A stretch of 64,000 bases of DNA from Gerris lacustris (lineage: Eukaryota; Arthropoda; Insecta; Hemiptera; Gerridae): contig OX578277.1 in assembly GCA_951217055.1 (NCBI GenBank), forward strand, positions 14,067,218 through 14,131,217. Reading direction: 5' to 3'. Of this stretch, positions 35,401 to 43,269 are shown piece after piece; within the stretch, counting starts at the first letter, position 1, and each line of letters starts with the position of its first letter. Under the pieces are notes generated by a model that saw nothing but the letters and a program-made list of their open reading frames with translations, searched no databases and was not told the origin of the DNA. The position numbers were made by a program, and so were the translations under genes.

Positions 35401-37458
35401 CCTCTGCTTTAAATCAAAACAGAGTAAATTAATAAGTTACATTAGAGTACCGCCATCAAGAGTGAGTTCGGTGTGCCTGGAAAGACTAATCTAACAACCC
35501 ACCACATTTGTAAACCTTCAGCTGTTTAAGTGGTCAACCAGAATAGTTATGACCACTTTGACCAAGTCCAGACCTCAATTAAATAACCAAGATGTTACGT
35601 TCGTAGAGCTTAAATCAAAAGTTGAAACCATTTTATTTTGTTTTCCTATTTGCTGCTACTTATAACAATAAAAATAATAGTTTTCAAAAGTGAGCACTTT
35701 GTGAGCTTCACACACAAACCAAACCCAGTTTATATTTATAACCAGATCGACTGACTGCCTTTCACAGGACCCCAAGGCAATATGAATTATTTGAAGCCAT
35801 CATGACACTTACCATAACAAACCACTTATTGACTTCCTAGTAAAACTGGTGGTAAAAGTGAATTGTACGATTCTGTTTACAGAATCGAAGTACAGTAGAG
35901 TCTCGATTATCCGGACCCCGCTAGTCCGGACATCCGTATAATCCAGACAGGCTAAAAACTATGTACAAATTGGAACCAGGGCTAATTCAGATTTATGAAT
36001 TGTTAAGATTATCGAAGCTTCTGCTTTTATTGTCTATTAAAATTTATAAAATTGTTCCTAGAATAGTTTACAGGTGTACATTCCAACGTTCCGACACGAG
36101 GAATACCCGGTATTTCTGTTAAAAATTAACAGATTTAGAATAAGTAAGAACATCAAAAAATCTCTTTTGGTTCCATAGAAATGTAGGGCAGAAGATATAA
36201 AGGTTGTGTACTCCAGGAAATACAATAAAATACGAGTAAGATAGTGACAGAGTTTTAAGAAACACGTAGCGGCAGCTCAACCCAGTTCTATGAAATTTCG
36301 CCAAGCCGTGTGTGTGTGTATAATGTCTCGACTTTTTGTGAAATGATTAGCCGTTGCTCGAATTTCATATCGGAACACAGCTTGTTTCCCTGGAAGTCCC
36401 TTCTATACCTGCATCTGCTTAGTAGATTGTAATTTTATTTTAATTCATTTGATATTTGGACTGGTGACAGAACAGTCCTAAAATAGTGAACATACGTTGT
36501 ACAAGTATGTTTTTGAGACTAGTAGAAGTAACTTTTACGATAATAACATCGATTTTAATAGTTTTTCTCAACTAAAACTTGTTTTATATTATATTTTTAA
36601 ACTGATTCCGTTAAATCCGGACTTACGGTAATCTGGACTGGGTCCGGTCCAGTCAAACCCGGATTAGCGAGACTCTACTGTACTAAATTAATTTTTTGCC
36701 TAAGAATTTTCAACGGCCACTCCGCACCGCTTCGCTCATTTTCTGAAGAAAAACAACCCTGCTGCATATAGACCAGGTAGAGGTCCAAATTGAAGTACAA
36801 AATTCGATGGCACTGTACAATTCCCTTTAGCCGACCTGGTTAGTTATTCCGAATGCACTCTAAGGTTCGAGGTGAGCTAAACAGTTAGTTTACGTTCCTT
36901 TCAATTCAATAATAGAAACACTATTTTATGTTGTCCAATTTCAAGCAGTTATTCGTTTATAATAGAACCAGAACAGAACGGTTTCATAGGAGCTGTTTTA
37001 TTACCCCTAATTATATCTAAACAGTTTATTAAACAAGCCAAGTAACTAAAATAAGTCGTTACTATACTAAGAACGATATGAGTTGTAAATTCAGATTTAC
37101 AGAATTATTGTCAGTCAAGGCATTGACAATACTAAAGATGAATACTTCAATACTTGAATGAAACAAATCTAATGTACAGGCACAAACAAATTTAATATTT
37201 GTAATTTTTAAGACAATAAGATAACATTTTAAGTACATTCTAAATGAAAGATTTGACGTTCATTCAAATGAAGCACTAACTTAAACGATTTCTACAACTA
37301 TTTTAAGTTAAACAATTTCCGGGACACCAACAATTTATAAAATTTAAATTATTTTGGAATGAAAAAACTATAATTATGAGTTGTTCAGTTTTTCTCAATT
37401 ACAGCATGTAAACACGAATATAATTTACTTACTTTTTACCTTTACCACGTTTAACCAT
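16195..37458 (-). CDS. UTP3: UTP3/SAS10, U3 small nucleolar RNA-associated protein
   Basis: Nucleolar component of the small-subunit processome, needed for early 18S pre-rRNA processing. Complete: 12 coding exons, 1,389 nt, 462 residues (human UTP3 is about 480). Exons in transcript order: 37458-37433, 35163-35037, 34524-34419, 31700-31593, 27540-27422, 25661-25505, 23715-23598, 22007-21908, 20123-20017, 19278-19118, 18302-18136, 16287-16195. All junctions are GT-AG with matching phases. Basic start MVKRGKGKK, acidic N-terminal third (LDADLDDDIDDYEPSDSEDE), Sas10/Utp3 domain about residues 195-285 (SPELFQLIDDF, NIVFYLLLKSKR, HPVIQRLYTY), an acidic/coiled-coil stretch, and the C-terminal Sas10 domain (KRAITYEMKKNKGLTPRRKK, NPRVKHRNKYRKAKIRRKGQ). 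Start chosen because MVKRG is typical. Introns swell the gene to 21 kb. Confidence 0.95.
16795..16892. repeat. Perfect 29-bp inverted repeat
   Basis: 16795-16823 and 16864-16892 are exact reverse complements, separated by 40 bp. Flanking CTAGGCACACACTG and CTAGGCGCACACTG form a direct repeat. It may be a small MITE end cluster. It lies in UTP3 intron 11. Confidence 0.85.
17291..17744. mobile_element. MITE with iterated TTGATATATAACAA-type words
   Basis: Ends GGAGGCTGATTCTGTAAC and GTCACAGAATCGGCCTCC are inverted. Inside, GTTATATATCAA and its reverse complement TTGATATATAAC-like words recur at about 17330, 17402, 17420, 17515, 17655, 17670 and 17690, along with an (AT)n run (17437-17480). Confidence 0.7.
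17930..18010. repeat. Short tandem repeat of GTAGTATAGTTGCACT units
   Basis: About three units of roughly 26 bp built from ACTATACAAGTAG and AGTATAGTTG. Confidence 0.75.
18136..18302 (-). CDS. UTP3: UTP3 exon 11
   Basis: An acidic run, then KRAITYEMKKNKGLTPRRKK and NPRVKHRNKYRKAKIRRKGQ, the hallmark of the C-terminal Sas10 domain. Confidence 0.96.
18320..19117. other. UTP3 intron 10, no element resolved
   Basis: A T-run at 18342-18366. A short repeat with GTGGTCCCTGCAGGGGACCAC, itself a palindrome, lies near 18809-18829, with GTGGTCC...GGGACCAC again near 18950-18970. Nothing else recognised. Confidence 0.4.
19118..19278 (-). CDS. UTP3: UTP3 exon 10
   Basis: Charged coiled-coil-like segment, KILDNASKTERLVERKKAKL through DDEEELEEQFQ. 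Confidence 0.88.
19521..19888. mobile_element. Fold-back element with G-run
   Basis: Left CTTAAGGCTCTACCGCCCTT and right GGGTAGAGCCTTAAG are inverted. Arms continue for about 120 bp through GAAGCCTGTACTTA-like words. A G15 run interrupts the right arm at about 19861-19875. Confidence 0.75.
20017..20123 (-). CDS. UTP3: UTP3 exon 9
   Basis: Encodes VTDEMLVGLEDKLIDQIDSI to LELQPLPD plus two bases. The donor is GTATAT. Confidence 0.88.
20193..21513. mobile_element. Non-autonomous DNA element with subterminal AAGTGACTTT arrays
   Basis: Ends CAGGGCTTGTAGCAG and CTACAAGCCCTG are inverted, and CAGCCA flanks both sides (20187-20192, 21514-21519). Both subterminal regions hold several AAGTGACTTTTAGTGAC-like words (20222-20305 and 21412-21505). 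The middle contains family C sequence. It is most like hAT in its ends, but the flanking repeat is only 6 bp. It lies in UTP3 intron 8. Confidence 0.72.
21593..21784. mobile_element. hAT MITE, 192 bp
   Basis: Ends CAGTGGCGTAGCTA and TAGTTACGCCACTG are inverted, with an exact 8-bp target duplication TAGTGTGG at 21585-21592 and 21785-21792. GC-rich, non-coding. Confidence 0.9.
21908..22007 (-). CDS. UTP3: UTP3 exon 8
   Basis: Follows TTTTCTGTTTCAG. It encodes YSMNIVFYLLLKSKRSGPID then EHPVIQRLYTYKK, the most conserved core of the Sas10/Utp3 domain. It restores the reading frame between exons 7 and 9. Part of its acceptor tract belongs to the adjacent dispersed repeat (family D). Confidence 0.92.
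22010..22632 (+). repeat. Dispersed repeat family D, copy 1
   Basis: Shares with 41127-41653 (+) and 39587-40080 (-) the opening GAAAATTAAACAAGTAAGGCG-like end, GGCGATAATCGCCGGTTTCTG hairpin, repeated CTTCAAGACCTTTAAATTGA units, GGACAGACAGACAGACAGAG and a closing GTACTTTGTACAGAAACC hairpin. Its opening end abuts UTP3 exon 8. Confidence 0.85.
22633..23115 (+). repeat. Dispersed repeat family E, copy 2
   Basis: Contains a CATATACGAGTTC block, a B-box-like AATCAAACC, TTTTTCCTGGGAAAATGG, GCCAAATTTCGCCAAAATCGG and ACAGACAGACGACAG. Partner of 8400-8765. The open frame over 22754-23104 is not supported as a gene. Confidence 0.7.
23346..23546. repeat. Near-perfect hairpin with 91-bp arms
   Basis: 23346-23436 and 23456-23546 are almost exact reverse complements around a 19-nt spacer made of TTCGACCC repeats. 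It lies in UTP3 intron 7, 52 bp below exon 7. Confidence 0.9.
23598..23715 (-). CDS. UTP3: UTP3 exon 7
   Basis: Encodes LAQDKLLPILNLVKSGQLES through DFVQTLFSVII, ending in phase 2 before GTAATT. Confidence 0.9.
23932..24023. repeat. 30-bp tandem repeat, three copies
   Basis: Unit TTGACAGTCTTGGCATGAAC plus TGAATGAAGC/T, repeated three times with one or two changes. Confidence 0.93.
24312..25424. mobile_element. Fold-back element with about 290-bp terminal repeats
   Basis: CAGGGTGTGGCAAAAGTTCG and CGAACTTTTGCCACACCCTG are exact inverted ends, TA on both sides. Arms run 24312-24602 and 25136-25424. The interior carries GAGGTGGCC and GTGATACCTCC words and no transposase. Confidence 0.88.
25505..25661 (-). 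CDS. UTP3: UTP3 exon 6
   Basis: Begins VEEKKTELSKKIGEIESSEK and ends QESPELFQLIDDFK, the start of the Sas10/Utp3 domain. Confidence 0.93.
25760..26344. other. UTP3 intron 5, nothing recognised
   Basis: No exon-like or repeat structure resolved. Confidence 0.4.
26345..26705. repeat. 81-bp minisatellite, about 4.5 copies
   Basis: TTTGCTATATAAACAGTACA recurs at about 26431, 26512 and 26593, with diverged copies at 26349 and 26676. The repetitive open frame on the minus strand follows from the array and is not a gene. Confidence 0.93.
26828..27253. mobile_element. MITE with CCGTAATGCTT ends
   Basis: CCGTAATGCTTCGAATATAA and the inverse ending TTAAAAGCAATACGG, flanked by TA (26826-26827, 27254-27255). 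Subterminal GTCTTATATTCGAGAA words repeat in the interior. Non-coding. Confidence 0.75.
27422..27540 (-). CDS. UTP3: UTP3 exon 5
   Basis: Encodes MSREDEEMAEMEEQEAVNIQ through DFSLGLLDK, matching the EEE-EA-IQKRL segment of the family. Confidence 0.92.
27605..28568. mobile_element. MITE with a 44-bp terminal triplication
   Basis: Left CAGGGTAGGTGGGGGCAAAG and right CTTTGGCCCCACTTACCCTA are inverted, with TA flanks. A 44-bp unit containing GGTCCGTACTG is present three times in tandem from about 27613 to 27745. Related words AAGATCCGTGCACTG (about 28050) and AAGGTCCGC (about 28388) occur inside. Confidence 0.8.
28758..29411 (+). mobile_element. Gypsy-like LTR retrotransposon with internal deletion
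   Basis: Putative 5' LTR 28758-29122, starting TGTGACGATAG and ending CGCGGAACATAACA. A primer-binding site TGGCGCAGTCGGT follows directly (29123-29135), resembling the complement of a tRNA-Ser 3' end. A short gag-like start is at 29268. The last 21 bp of the LTR recur at 29391-29411, as if the rest of the body and most of the 3' LTR had been lost. The LTR interior repeats CATTCACTCTTAAA...ATCATTCTATAGTC. No target duplication was found. Confidence 0.65.
29268..29387 (+). pseudogene. Truncated gag N-terminus
   Basis: MDELQKAKGSRRAYKGHVSR then NMQRIVDYLKLIEEMPNKDV, after which the reading enters LTR-derived sequence. The RR-KGHV-R pattern looks like the start of a retrotransposon Gag. Too short to classify firmly. 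Confidence 0.5.
29722..29965. repeat. Diverged tandem duplication of about 125 bp
   Basis: Both halves share ACTATTT-GATAA-TTATTAT, CAA-CAAATC-AAACAA and ATTGG-A-CAAATAAAAAAAT. Part of the sequence recurs near 49985-50110. Confidence 0.6.
30120..30260. repeat. Dispersed repeat, copy also at 49985-50110
   Basis: Both copies contain GAGTAGTGTCCCGAC, CCAATAAAAAT-A-TGTTTGTT and GGTC-TTAAATAGATATAATAAC. Confidence 0.75.
30600..31005. repeat. LTR-related tandem words and GC-rich end fragment
   Basis: AAGCGAGTAGGGGGCAGAGC near 30619-30638 looks like the end of a transposon. Then CATTCACTCTTAAATGT and ATCATTCTATAGTC words, also found in the LTR at 28758, repeat at 30669, 30736, 30848 and 30960, including a direct duplication of about 117 bp (30735-30850 versus 30848-30965). 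Confidence 0.65.
31010..31345 (+). repeat. GC-richer dispersed repeat, copy 1
   Basis: Matches 42655-42990 in opposite orientation: shared CCAACATCTTGATGACGCAA, TGCAGGACAT, GGTCCAGAGTTGGGTGGGCA and GGCACATCCCTTGGTGTCTC. Base composition is clearly richer in G+C than its surroundings, which suggests a relatively young insertion. Confidence 0.75.
31593..31700 (-). CDS. UTP3: UTP3 exon 4
   Basis: Encodes SKAWGRHSKKYYDTDYVDKD, the W-G-K-Y-Y-TDY-D signature of SAS10 proteins. Confidence 0.92.
31932..33161. mobile_element. hAT element with GGGTAAATACCC subterminal array
   Basis: Terminal TAGTGATGT and ACATCACTA are exact inverses, flanked by an exact 8-bp duplication AATGGGGC (31924-31931, 33162-33169). 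Both subterminal regions consist of alternating GGGTATTTACCC and GGGTAAATACCC words (31946-32035; 33070-33150). No transposase remains. A separate MITE is nested inside at 32184-32757. It lies in UTP3 intron 3. Confidence 0.93.
32184..32757. mobile_element. MITE family H, copy 1, nested in the hAT element
   Basis: TAGTCCAGGAAATAGCATGC with an inverted end GCTACCTTCCTGGACCA. Inverted arms of about 280 bp share AGTCAACTA/GTTAGTCA, ATCAAGCTAGAATTTT and CATTGTCAACC. A second copy lies at 43764-44337. Confidence 0.85.
33250..33679. other. UTP3 intron 3, nothing recognised
   Basis: No exon-like sequence beyond chance open frames on both strands of 33345-33627. Confidence 0.4.
33680..34040 (+). repeat. 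Dispersed repeat family B, copy 2
   Basis: Shares with copy 1 GTCCAACGAACT, ACCAAATTTCAACC, ACTCAAGTTATCGTCGGA and CACAGACAGACAGAC. Confidence 0.78.
34419..34524 (-). CDS. UTP3: UTP3 exon 3
   Basis: Begins EEVFGIHSSDEEAEEKDGNQ and ends SDLDSDIE. The donor is in phase 1. Confidence 0.88.
34693..34795. repeat. MITE family G, copy 1
   Basis: Three half-units of AAGGGGAGTAACAATCTTAA and CTTTAGATTATTACTCCCCT type. Family members at 55351-55480 and 63969-64000 share the inverted end GGCACTTCTTTAGATTGTTA. Confidence 0.7.
35037..35163 (-). CDS. UTP3: UTP3 exon 2
   Basis: Residues 9-51, acidic: KKLDADLDDDIDDYEPSDSE to GTKTYESE. The donor is GTAAAG. Confidence 0.9.
35893..36680. mobile_element. Tigger/pogo-like non-autonomous element
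   Basis: CAGTAGAGTCTCGATTATCC and GGATTAGCGAGACTCTACTG are inverted, with TA flanks at 35891-35892 and 36681-36682. The CAGTAGAGTCTCG ending is typical of Tigger/pogo elements. No open transposase. It lies in UTP3 intron 1. Confidence 0.9.
36683..37432. other. UTP3 intron 1, 5' part
   Basis: No element resolved. AT-rich. Confidence 0.4.
37433..37458 (-). CDS. UTP3: UTP3 exon 1
   Basis: Encodes MVKRGKGK plus two bases of a Lys codon. The donor is GTAAGT. Confidence 0.85.
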
Positions 37459-37904
37459 CTTGAAAAAGTTAAAATCTACTTAACAATGTATAATAAAACG
37501 ATGTTAAAATATCTAATTCAAAGTTACGTATCGTTACGCTCATAAAAACAGATCTAAAACATTAAATTTATTGATAAATTATAAAACACGTGATATGTTT
37601 ACTTTTTATATCTCGGAAACTAAAATTAGTGCCAATTGCCAATACCCATAACTCAGGTTCATTTAAACCTACTGATCCATGTTATGCGTTATCAAGTGTT
37701 CAATATTTTGAATGTTTATATTAATCATATTAAAAAAGAGTTAAAAACTACTTGAATATTTACTAATATTTAATACTGATATTGATGATATTAATATTAA
37801 ATAAAAATACTGAATATTGTTAAGATACATGTGACACCAAAATATATTTATGTTTATGGGAAGTTTAGAAATTTTAAAGTACCTTAAGTAGGGCGACCCT
37901 ATTT

Positions 37905-38890
37905 TGCTATTATGTCTATTATGCAAAATACTTTGCATAATTTGCATAATCACTACTTCTGATCGTATGAAGTCGCTAAAACTTGGTACAATTATCTATT
38001 ATACTATAAATAAAGAAATACATCAACTTTAAGACAATTTTTACACAAAAATTGCGCTCCAAACAAATTCTAGCCTTTTTAACAGTAACTCCTACACCCA
38101 AGTACTATGCGTAATTTGTACTTCTAATGCTGCTAGGGTGCTAAAACGTTGATGAATTGTTTATTATAAGGTATAAACAACATCCAACAAGTTTCAGACC
38201 AATAGAGCCAAAATTTACGGCTTAGGCTCAATATTAGTATTTTGCATAATAGAGGTAATTTTGCAAAATTGATACTTCTAACAATGCTACTAGGTTAAAA
38301 CTTTGGTAAATTGTTTAATAAACTAAAAAATTAAAATTCTGTAAGTTTTAGACCGATAGAGCCAAAATTTACGGCTTAGGCTCAATATTATTATTTTGCA
38401 TAATAGAGGTAATTTTGCATAATCGGTACTTCTAACAATTTTAGGGGGCTAAAACTTTGGTCAATTGTTTAATAATCTTAAAAATTAACATTCCAAAAGT
38501 TTTGAACCGATAGAGACAAAAATTACGGCTTACGCTCAATATTAGTATTTTGCATAATAGAGGTAATTTTGCATAATCGGTACTTCTAACAATGCTACTA
38601 GGCTAAAACTTTAGTAAATTGTTTAATAAACTTAAAAATTAACATTCCAAAAGTTTTGGGCTGACAGAGCCAAAATTTACGGCTTAGACTCAATATTAGT
38701 ATTTTGCATAATGGAGGTAATTTTGCATAATTGATATTTCTAACAATGCTACTAGGCTAAAACTTTAGTAAATTGTTTAATAAACTAAAAAATTAAAATT
38801 GTGTAAGTTTTGCAAAATACTAATATTGAGCCTAAGCCGTAAATTTTGGCTCTATCGGTCCAAAACTTACACAATTTTAATTTTTGAGTT
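37905..38890. repeat. Tandem array, about 154-bp unit, about five copies, with inverted end
   Basis: TATTTTGCATAATAGAGGTA recurs at about 38239, 38393, 38546 and 38701, with diverged copies from 37905. Each unit includes TACTTCTAACAATGCTACTA and GCCAAAATTTACGGCTTA. 38812-38885 repeats part of the unit in reverse. An A29 run follows at 38906. It lies about 0.5-1.4 kb upstream of UTP3. Confidence 0.88.
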
Positions 38891-38905
38891 TAAAGCAAAA
38901 ATTGG

Positions 38906-38938
<33 letters not shown>

Positions 38939-39359
38939 AGGCGGCAGCCTATATCACTTATGCCTAAACCCGGCCCTGAACATGAATTTATTAACATCTT
39001 TATGAAAATTATTATTAATTTTGAATGATGAGTGTAATAACTTACATGTTAATTAAATTTGCCTCATTTTATTTCTTTATATTTCTTTATATTTTGTGTC
39101 AATCGATGACAAAATTCATTTCATCGAAATTAAATACATATTCTGCCTTAAATTCTCAAAAGTTTCCTAGGGCAGGGTTGGTTCCAATCAAAACCAACTT
39201 TTCCCGCGTCATGAAGCGCGCAAAAAACGCATGCTATGAACGTACCTTTTGTTTTATTTTCTTCGCAATGTCCTATAATTAAAAGTGCAGATATTTATTT
39301 CGTTCGTTTTATTTTTGCTATTTTAAATTTCTCTCTGTTCGTACGTAAAATTGTAAGGG

Positions 39360-39586
39360 TTTCGAAGATCCTTCTTGAAACCCTTAAGGCAGAGGGATGA
39401 TGTGTCTGTCCGTCCGTCGCTCTTTGGGTCATATCTCCCGAACCGTTTAAGCTAAAAAGTTGAAATTTGAAATACTGGCTTAACTTTTTAACCCACTCAT
39501 AGGAAAAATATAGAGAATATGGAAATTTAATATGGGCATGCGCAATTCACAAAAACGTGGTAAACTCAATTTTTAGTTCTTAGGTT
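39360..39586. repeat. Dispersed repeat family F
   Basis: Opens with a hairpin (GGGTTTCGAAG...CTTGAAACCC), followed by GTGTCTGTCCGTCCGTCGCT and GTTGAAATTTGAAATAC. Only one copy in the window, joined to family D. Confidence 0.55.
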
Positions 39587-40080
39587 TCTGTACAAAGTAC
39601 AAAAAGAAACCTTATATAACGGCTCTGTCTGTCTGTCCGTTGGTGTCTGTCCGTTGCTTGTTTCAATTCATAAACTACTATATCTAGGAACATGAAATTT
39701 GGCACGCAGGTGCATCTCGGCATTTTAGACAACTGGACACATTTTGGATTTTTCACACTTAATATTTTCAAGATGGTGGCCAATATGGCGGGTGACTAAA
39801 AAAAAAGTTTTTAGTCACCATGACATGTTATGTATCAATTTAAAGGTCTTGAAATGAAGAAAAAGAATATGCAACTATTAAAATTTTCTCACGTAATATT
39901 TCTTAGTAACTATGACATATTATACATCAATTTAAAGGTCTTGAAGAGTAGAAAAATAATATTACTATTAAAATTAGTGTAATTATATTACACTTAATAA
40001 TTTTAACTTTAATGTACAGAAACCGGCGATTATCGCCCCACGTACTTACGTGAAGCCGCCTTACATGTTTAATTTTCGAG
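39587..40080 (-). repeat. Dispersed repeat family D, copy 2
   Basis: Reverse-complement copy of 22010-22632, including GGTTTCTGTACAAAGTAC, CTGTCTGTCTGTCCGT and AACCGGCGATTATCGCC. Confidence 0.85.
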
Positions 40081-40410
40081 TGGGGTATCAAATGAAAGCT
40101 GCTGCTGAGAAGGTTACAAATAAATATATGTTTTTTTAAATTTTGCAATTTCCATTGGTTTAATGAGTGAAAATATGCCCCAAAAAATGTTTGCAAATTT
40201 CGTGTGCGCACATGTGCAGGGTGCAGTGAGTCTGATTTTTTATATTTTTTTTAATTTTAAGTGGAGTATCAAATGAAAGCTCCTGAAGAGTACGTTACAA
40301 ATATATGCGAGTATATATAATATACTTTTTATAAATGTTGCATTCTTTATTGGTTTTATGAGTTAAATTATACCCCAAGTAACCCCCCCCCCCCAACCAC
40401 CCTATAACGG
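40073..40410. repeat. Two diverged units with GTATCAAATGAAAGCT
   Basis: GGGTATCAAATGAAAGCTGC at 40083 and GAGTATCAAATGAAAGCTCC at 40265 head two diverged copies of about 180 bp. A C-run lies at 40382-40394. Confidence 0.65.
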
Positions 40411-40809
40411 CTAGTCCTTAAGTTTTGAAATAATTCATACAAATCCCTTTATGGGTAATGAAAATAACGAGGGGGGGGGATTCGCAATTTTTATACATTG
40501 CAATTTTTGTGTGCTCTCAAGTTTTCCGAAAAAATGTAATTTACCTTTTTGTCTTTACCGATAAAAAAAAGTTTGTGACCCCCGGGGGATCAAACACAGG
40601 ACCTTTTAAATGTTGGTTTGATTTTTGGGACCTACGCCTGAATTAGTTTATATTTCTTTATTTTCATATAGAGCAGGACGAAGAAATAAAAAAGGTTATG
40701 TCATAATACTATAATAACTTATATGTTTAATAATCTACTAAACCCAAAAAGGTACTTGGATACGCAAGTACTTCCCTGTGATTTTTTATTATTATTATGT
40801 TGTTGTAAT

Positions 40810-41115
40810 GTATTTGTTACTACGTTTTTATTAGCTTGCTTTCTTGTTTGTTTGTCCAGTACAAATCTTGCAATCGACTTTTAACTAACATCCCGAGTAG
40901 CTAGACATTTGAAACTTTTAGAATAGCTCAGAACCCGATGACAATGCAATTTATTTTAATACTTTTAGCTATCTTTCGACAGAATTTAATTCGTTTTCAG
41001 CAAATTTTGCTGTGTGGAAAGTTAGTTCGGAAAAATCCGCAAGTTTTTTTTATTTCCTATGATATGACCCATATTTGCAATCTTTATTTTGACGGGTATC
41101 AAATTTATGATTTTT
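40810..41115. repeat. Inverted-repeat partner of 43270-43590
   Basis: Shared, in opposite orientation: TTTTATTAGCTTGCTTTCTT, GTAGCTAGACATTTGAAACT, TTCAGCAAATTTTGCTG and GGAAAGTTAGTTCGGAAAAA. Confidence 0.85.
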
Positions 41116-41126
41116 TATTTAGTCAA

Positions 41127-41653
41127 CAGAAAATTTAAACAAGTAAGGCGCGCTTCGCGTATAAGTACGTGAGGCGATAATCGCCGGTTTCTGTACGATT
41201 AAGTTAAAATTATTAAGTGTAAAGTTTTAATAGTTGCATATTCTTTTTCTACACTTCAACACCTTTAAATTGATGTATAACATGTCATTGTGACTTATAA
41301 CATTTTTTAAGTCGTCATCCATATTGGCCGCCATCTTGAAAATATTAGGTGCGAAATTTTAATAGTTGCATATTCTTTTTCTACACTTCAAGACCTTTAA
41401 TTTGATGTATAACATGTCATGGTGACTAAAAACATTCTTTTTAGTCACCCGCCGTATTGGCCGCCATCTTGAAAATATTAAGTGTGAAAAATCGAAAAAG
41501 TGTCCAGTTGTCTCTAATACCGAGATGCACCTGAGTTCCGAATTATATGTTCCTACCTATAGTAGTTAATGAATTGAAACAAGCAACGGACAGACAGACA
41601 GACAGAGCCGTTATATATATATAAGATTTATTTTTTTACTTTGTACAGAAACC
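41127..41653 (+). repeat. Dispersed repeat family D, copy 3
   Basis: Same order of landmarks as copy 1: AAACAAGTAAGGCGCGCTTC, GGCGATAATCGCCGG, ACACTTCAAGACCTTTAATT, GGACAGACAGACAGACAGAG. Confidence 0.85.
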
Positions 41654-42189
41654 TATAACATAGTATATAAAAAGTTCTTTTTATCTTTTAATTATTTTTT
41701 CTTTGTTTACGATGCTGAGATTTTTTCTGGAAATTCTTGACTTTCTGTTTCTACATTATTTTTTATTTTACCTTACCTTCAAAGGAAAAATATTGTTTTC
41801 AACCCAAAAAACCTCAAACCGAGATTTCAAAGGATTTGTTTTTAAGACTCTCTGTTTGTGTCACTCATAACTCCCACAGTTTTTATACTAGAGAGATGAA
41901 ACTTAGTTCTAAAACTAGTCCTTACATGTAGCTATGCCTCCCGGAAAATCATAAGTTTGTGTCGTCATTAACCCATTTTGCTCAGGGCAAACTGTCTGAT
42001 GTGAGTCATTAGAGTTGCAACTGACTTCAAAGTCAGGGGTTCAAGGTCCCCCCCAAGGTTCAAGGGGTTCTAGAGCTCTTCAAGGGTTAATCAACCCTGA
42101 AGATTCAAATGAAAACATAATAACTTTTTTTTGTTATTGTGGCAATATATGATAATTAATTAGTACGTTTCAATGTTATAATCGGCAAT

Positions 42190-42325
42190 TAGTCATTCAT
42201 GTATTCGATTAAGACCTTTCATTCATGTATTCAATCAAGACCTTTCATTCATGTATTCATTCAAGACCTTTCATTCATGTATTCAATCAAGACCTTCCAT
42301 TCAAGTATTCAATCAAAGACCTTTA
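42190..42325. repeat. About 25-bp tandem repeat, five copies
   Basis: TTCATTCATGTATTCAATCA plus AGACCT, repeated with small changes. Confidence 0.92.
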
Positions 42326-42654
42326 AAGTTCATGATCGTTGCACAGCAGCAGGGCCGTAACTAGAAATTTTGCCCCCCTGGCGGATCTCCTAAGGCGCCC
42401 CCCCCCCCCCCCCTCGAAAGCTATTAATAGGTTAAAATACTCAAAAATTATTAGGTTGGAACTTGTACTCATGGCGGTCTCCTCTTTTAAAGACCCCACA
42501 TTACGCATTACCAATGAAAGAAGATTTCAACCCCTAGTTTTTATCGGATGATTTCTTGGGGTTTCCCAATAATTTGGTTGCGTTATCATACATATACATA
42601 ACATAAGTTTCATATTTATTTTTGTGTTAGATACTTCCGGAGATCAGTTGCAGA

Positions 42655-43020
42655 CAGAGACAGACTATTGTAAGAATTACACAGTTTGTGAGAGACACCA
42701 AGGGATGTGCCACGCAAGCGTGACCCATAGGAACTGTTCCAACATCAGACATTGCGTCATTAAGATGTTGGCTCGGCATTACGCCATGTCCTGCATCGTT
42801 TCGTCGCGTCCGACTCATAAGGGGCCCAACGATGCCCACCCAACTCTGGACCTATACTAGATCAAGAAGATCATATATAGGACTTATCAGAGACGAGCGT
42901 GCTCTCATACCGCCATTCTTGCTTGGCTGGCAAAACACATCAGTAATGTAATACCGTGATTTTTGTACACTGCAATAGGCTACACAGTTTGTGAGAGACA
43001 CCAAGGGATCACGGTATTTA
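42655..43020 (-). repeat. GC-richer dispersed repeat, copy 2
   Basis: Reverse-orientation copy of 31010-31345. CACAGTTTGTGAGAGACACC occurs twice (42679 and 42985) and TAATACCGTGATTTTTG near 42950, so this copy has a rearranged end. Confidence 0.72.
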
Positions 43021-43269
43021 AATTTTCTGTTGAATCGTATGTAATGTTGATAATATAATTGTTATTGTTATATAATATAATATAATGTTAGTAAAAAGAA
43101 ATAGTTCCGAATTTATTTACTTCACATAAATGACAACCATCCAGAGAGCTGATCTTAAACCTATAAAAGGTTAAATCTTTGTACAACGGATCTCCCCAAC
43201 ACCAAATCTAAAGCATGCCATCTATATATTTGAAATAATATTAATAATATAATCGATATTTCCTGTTTT

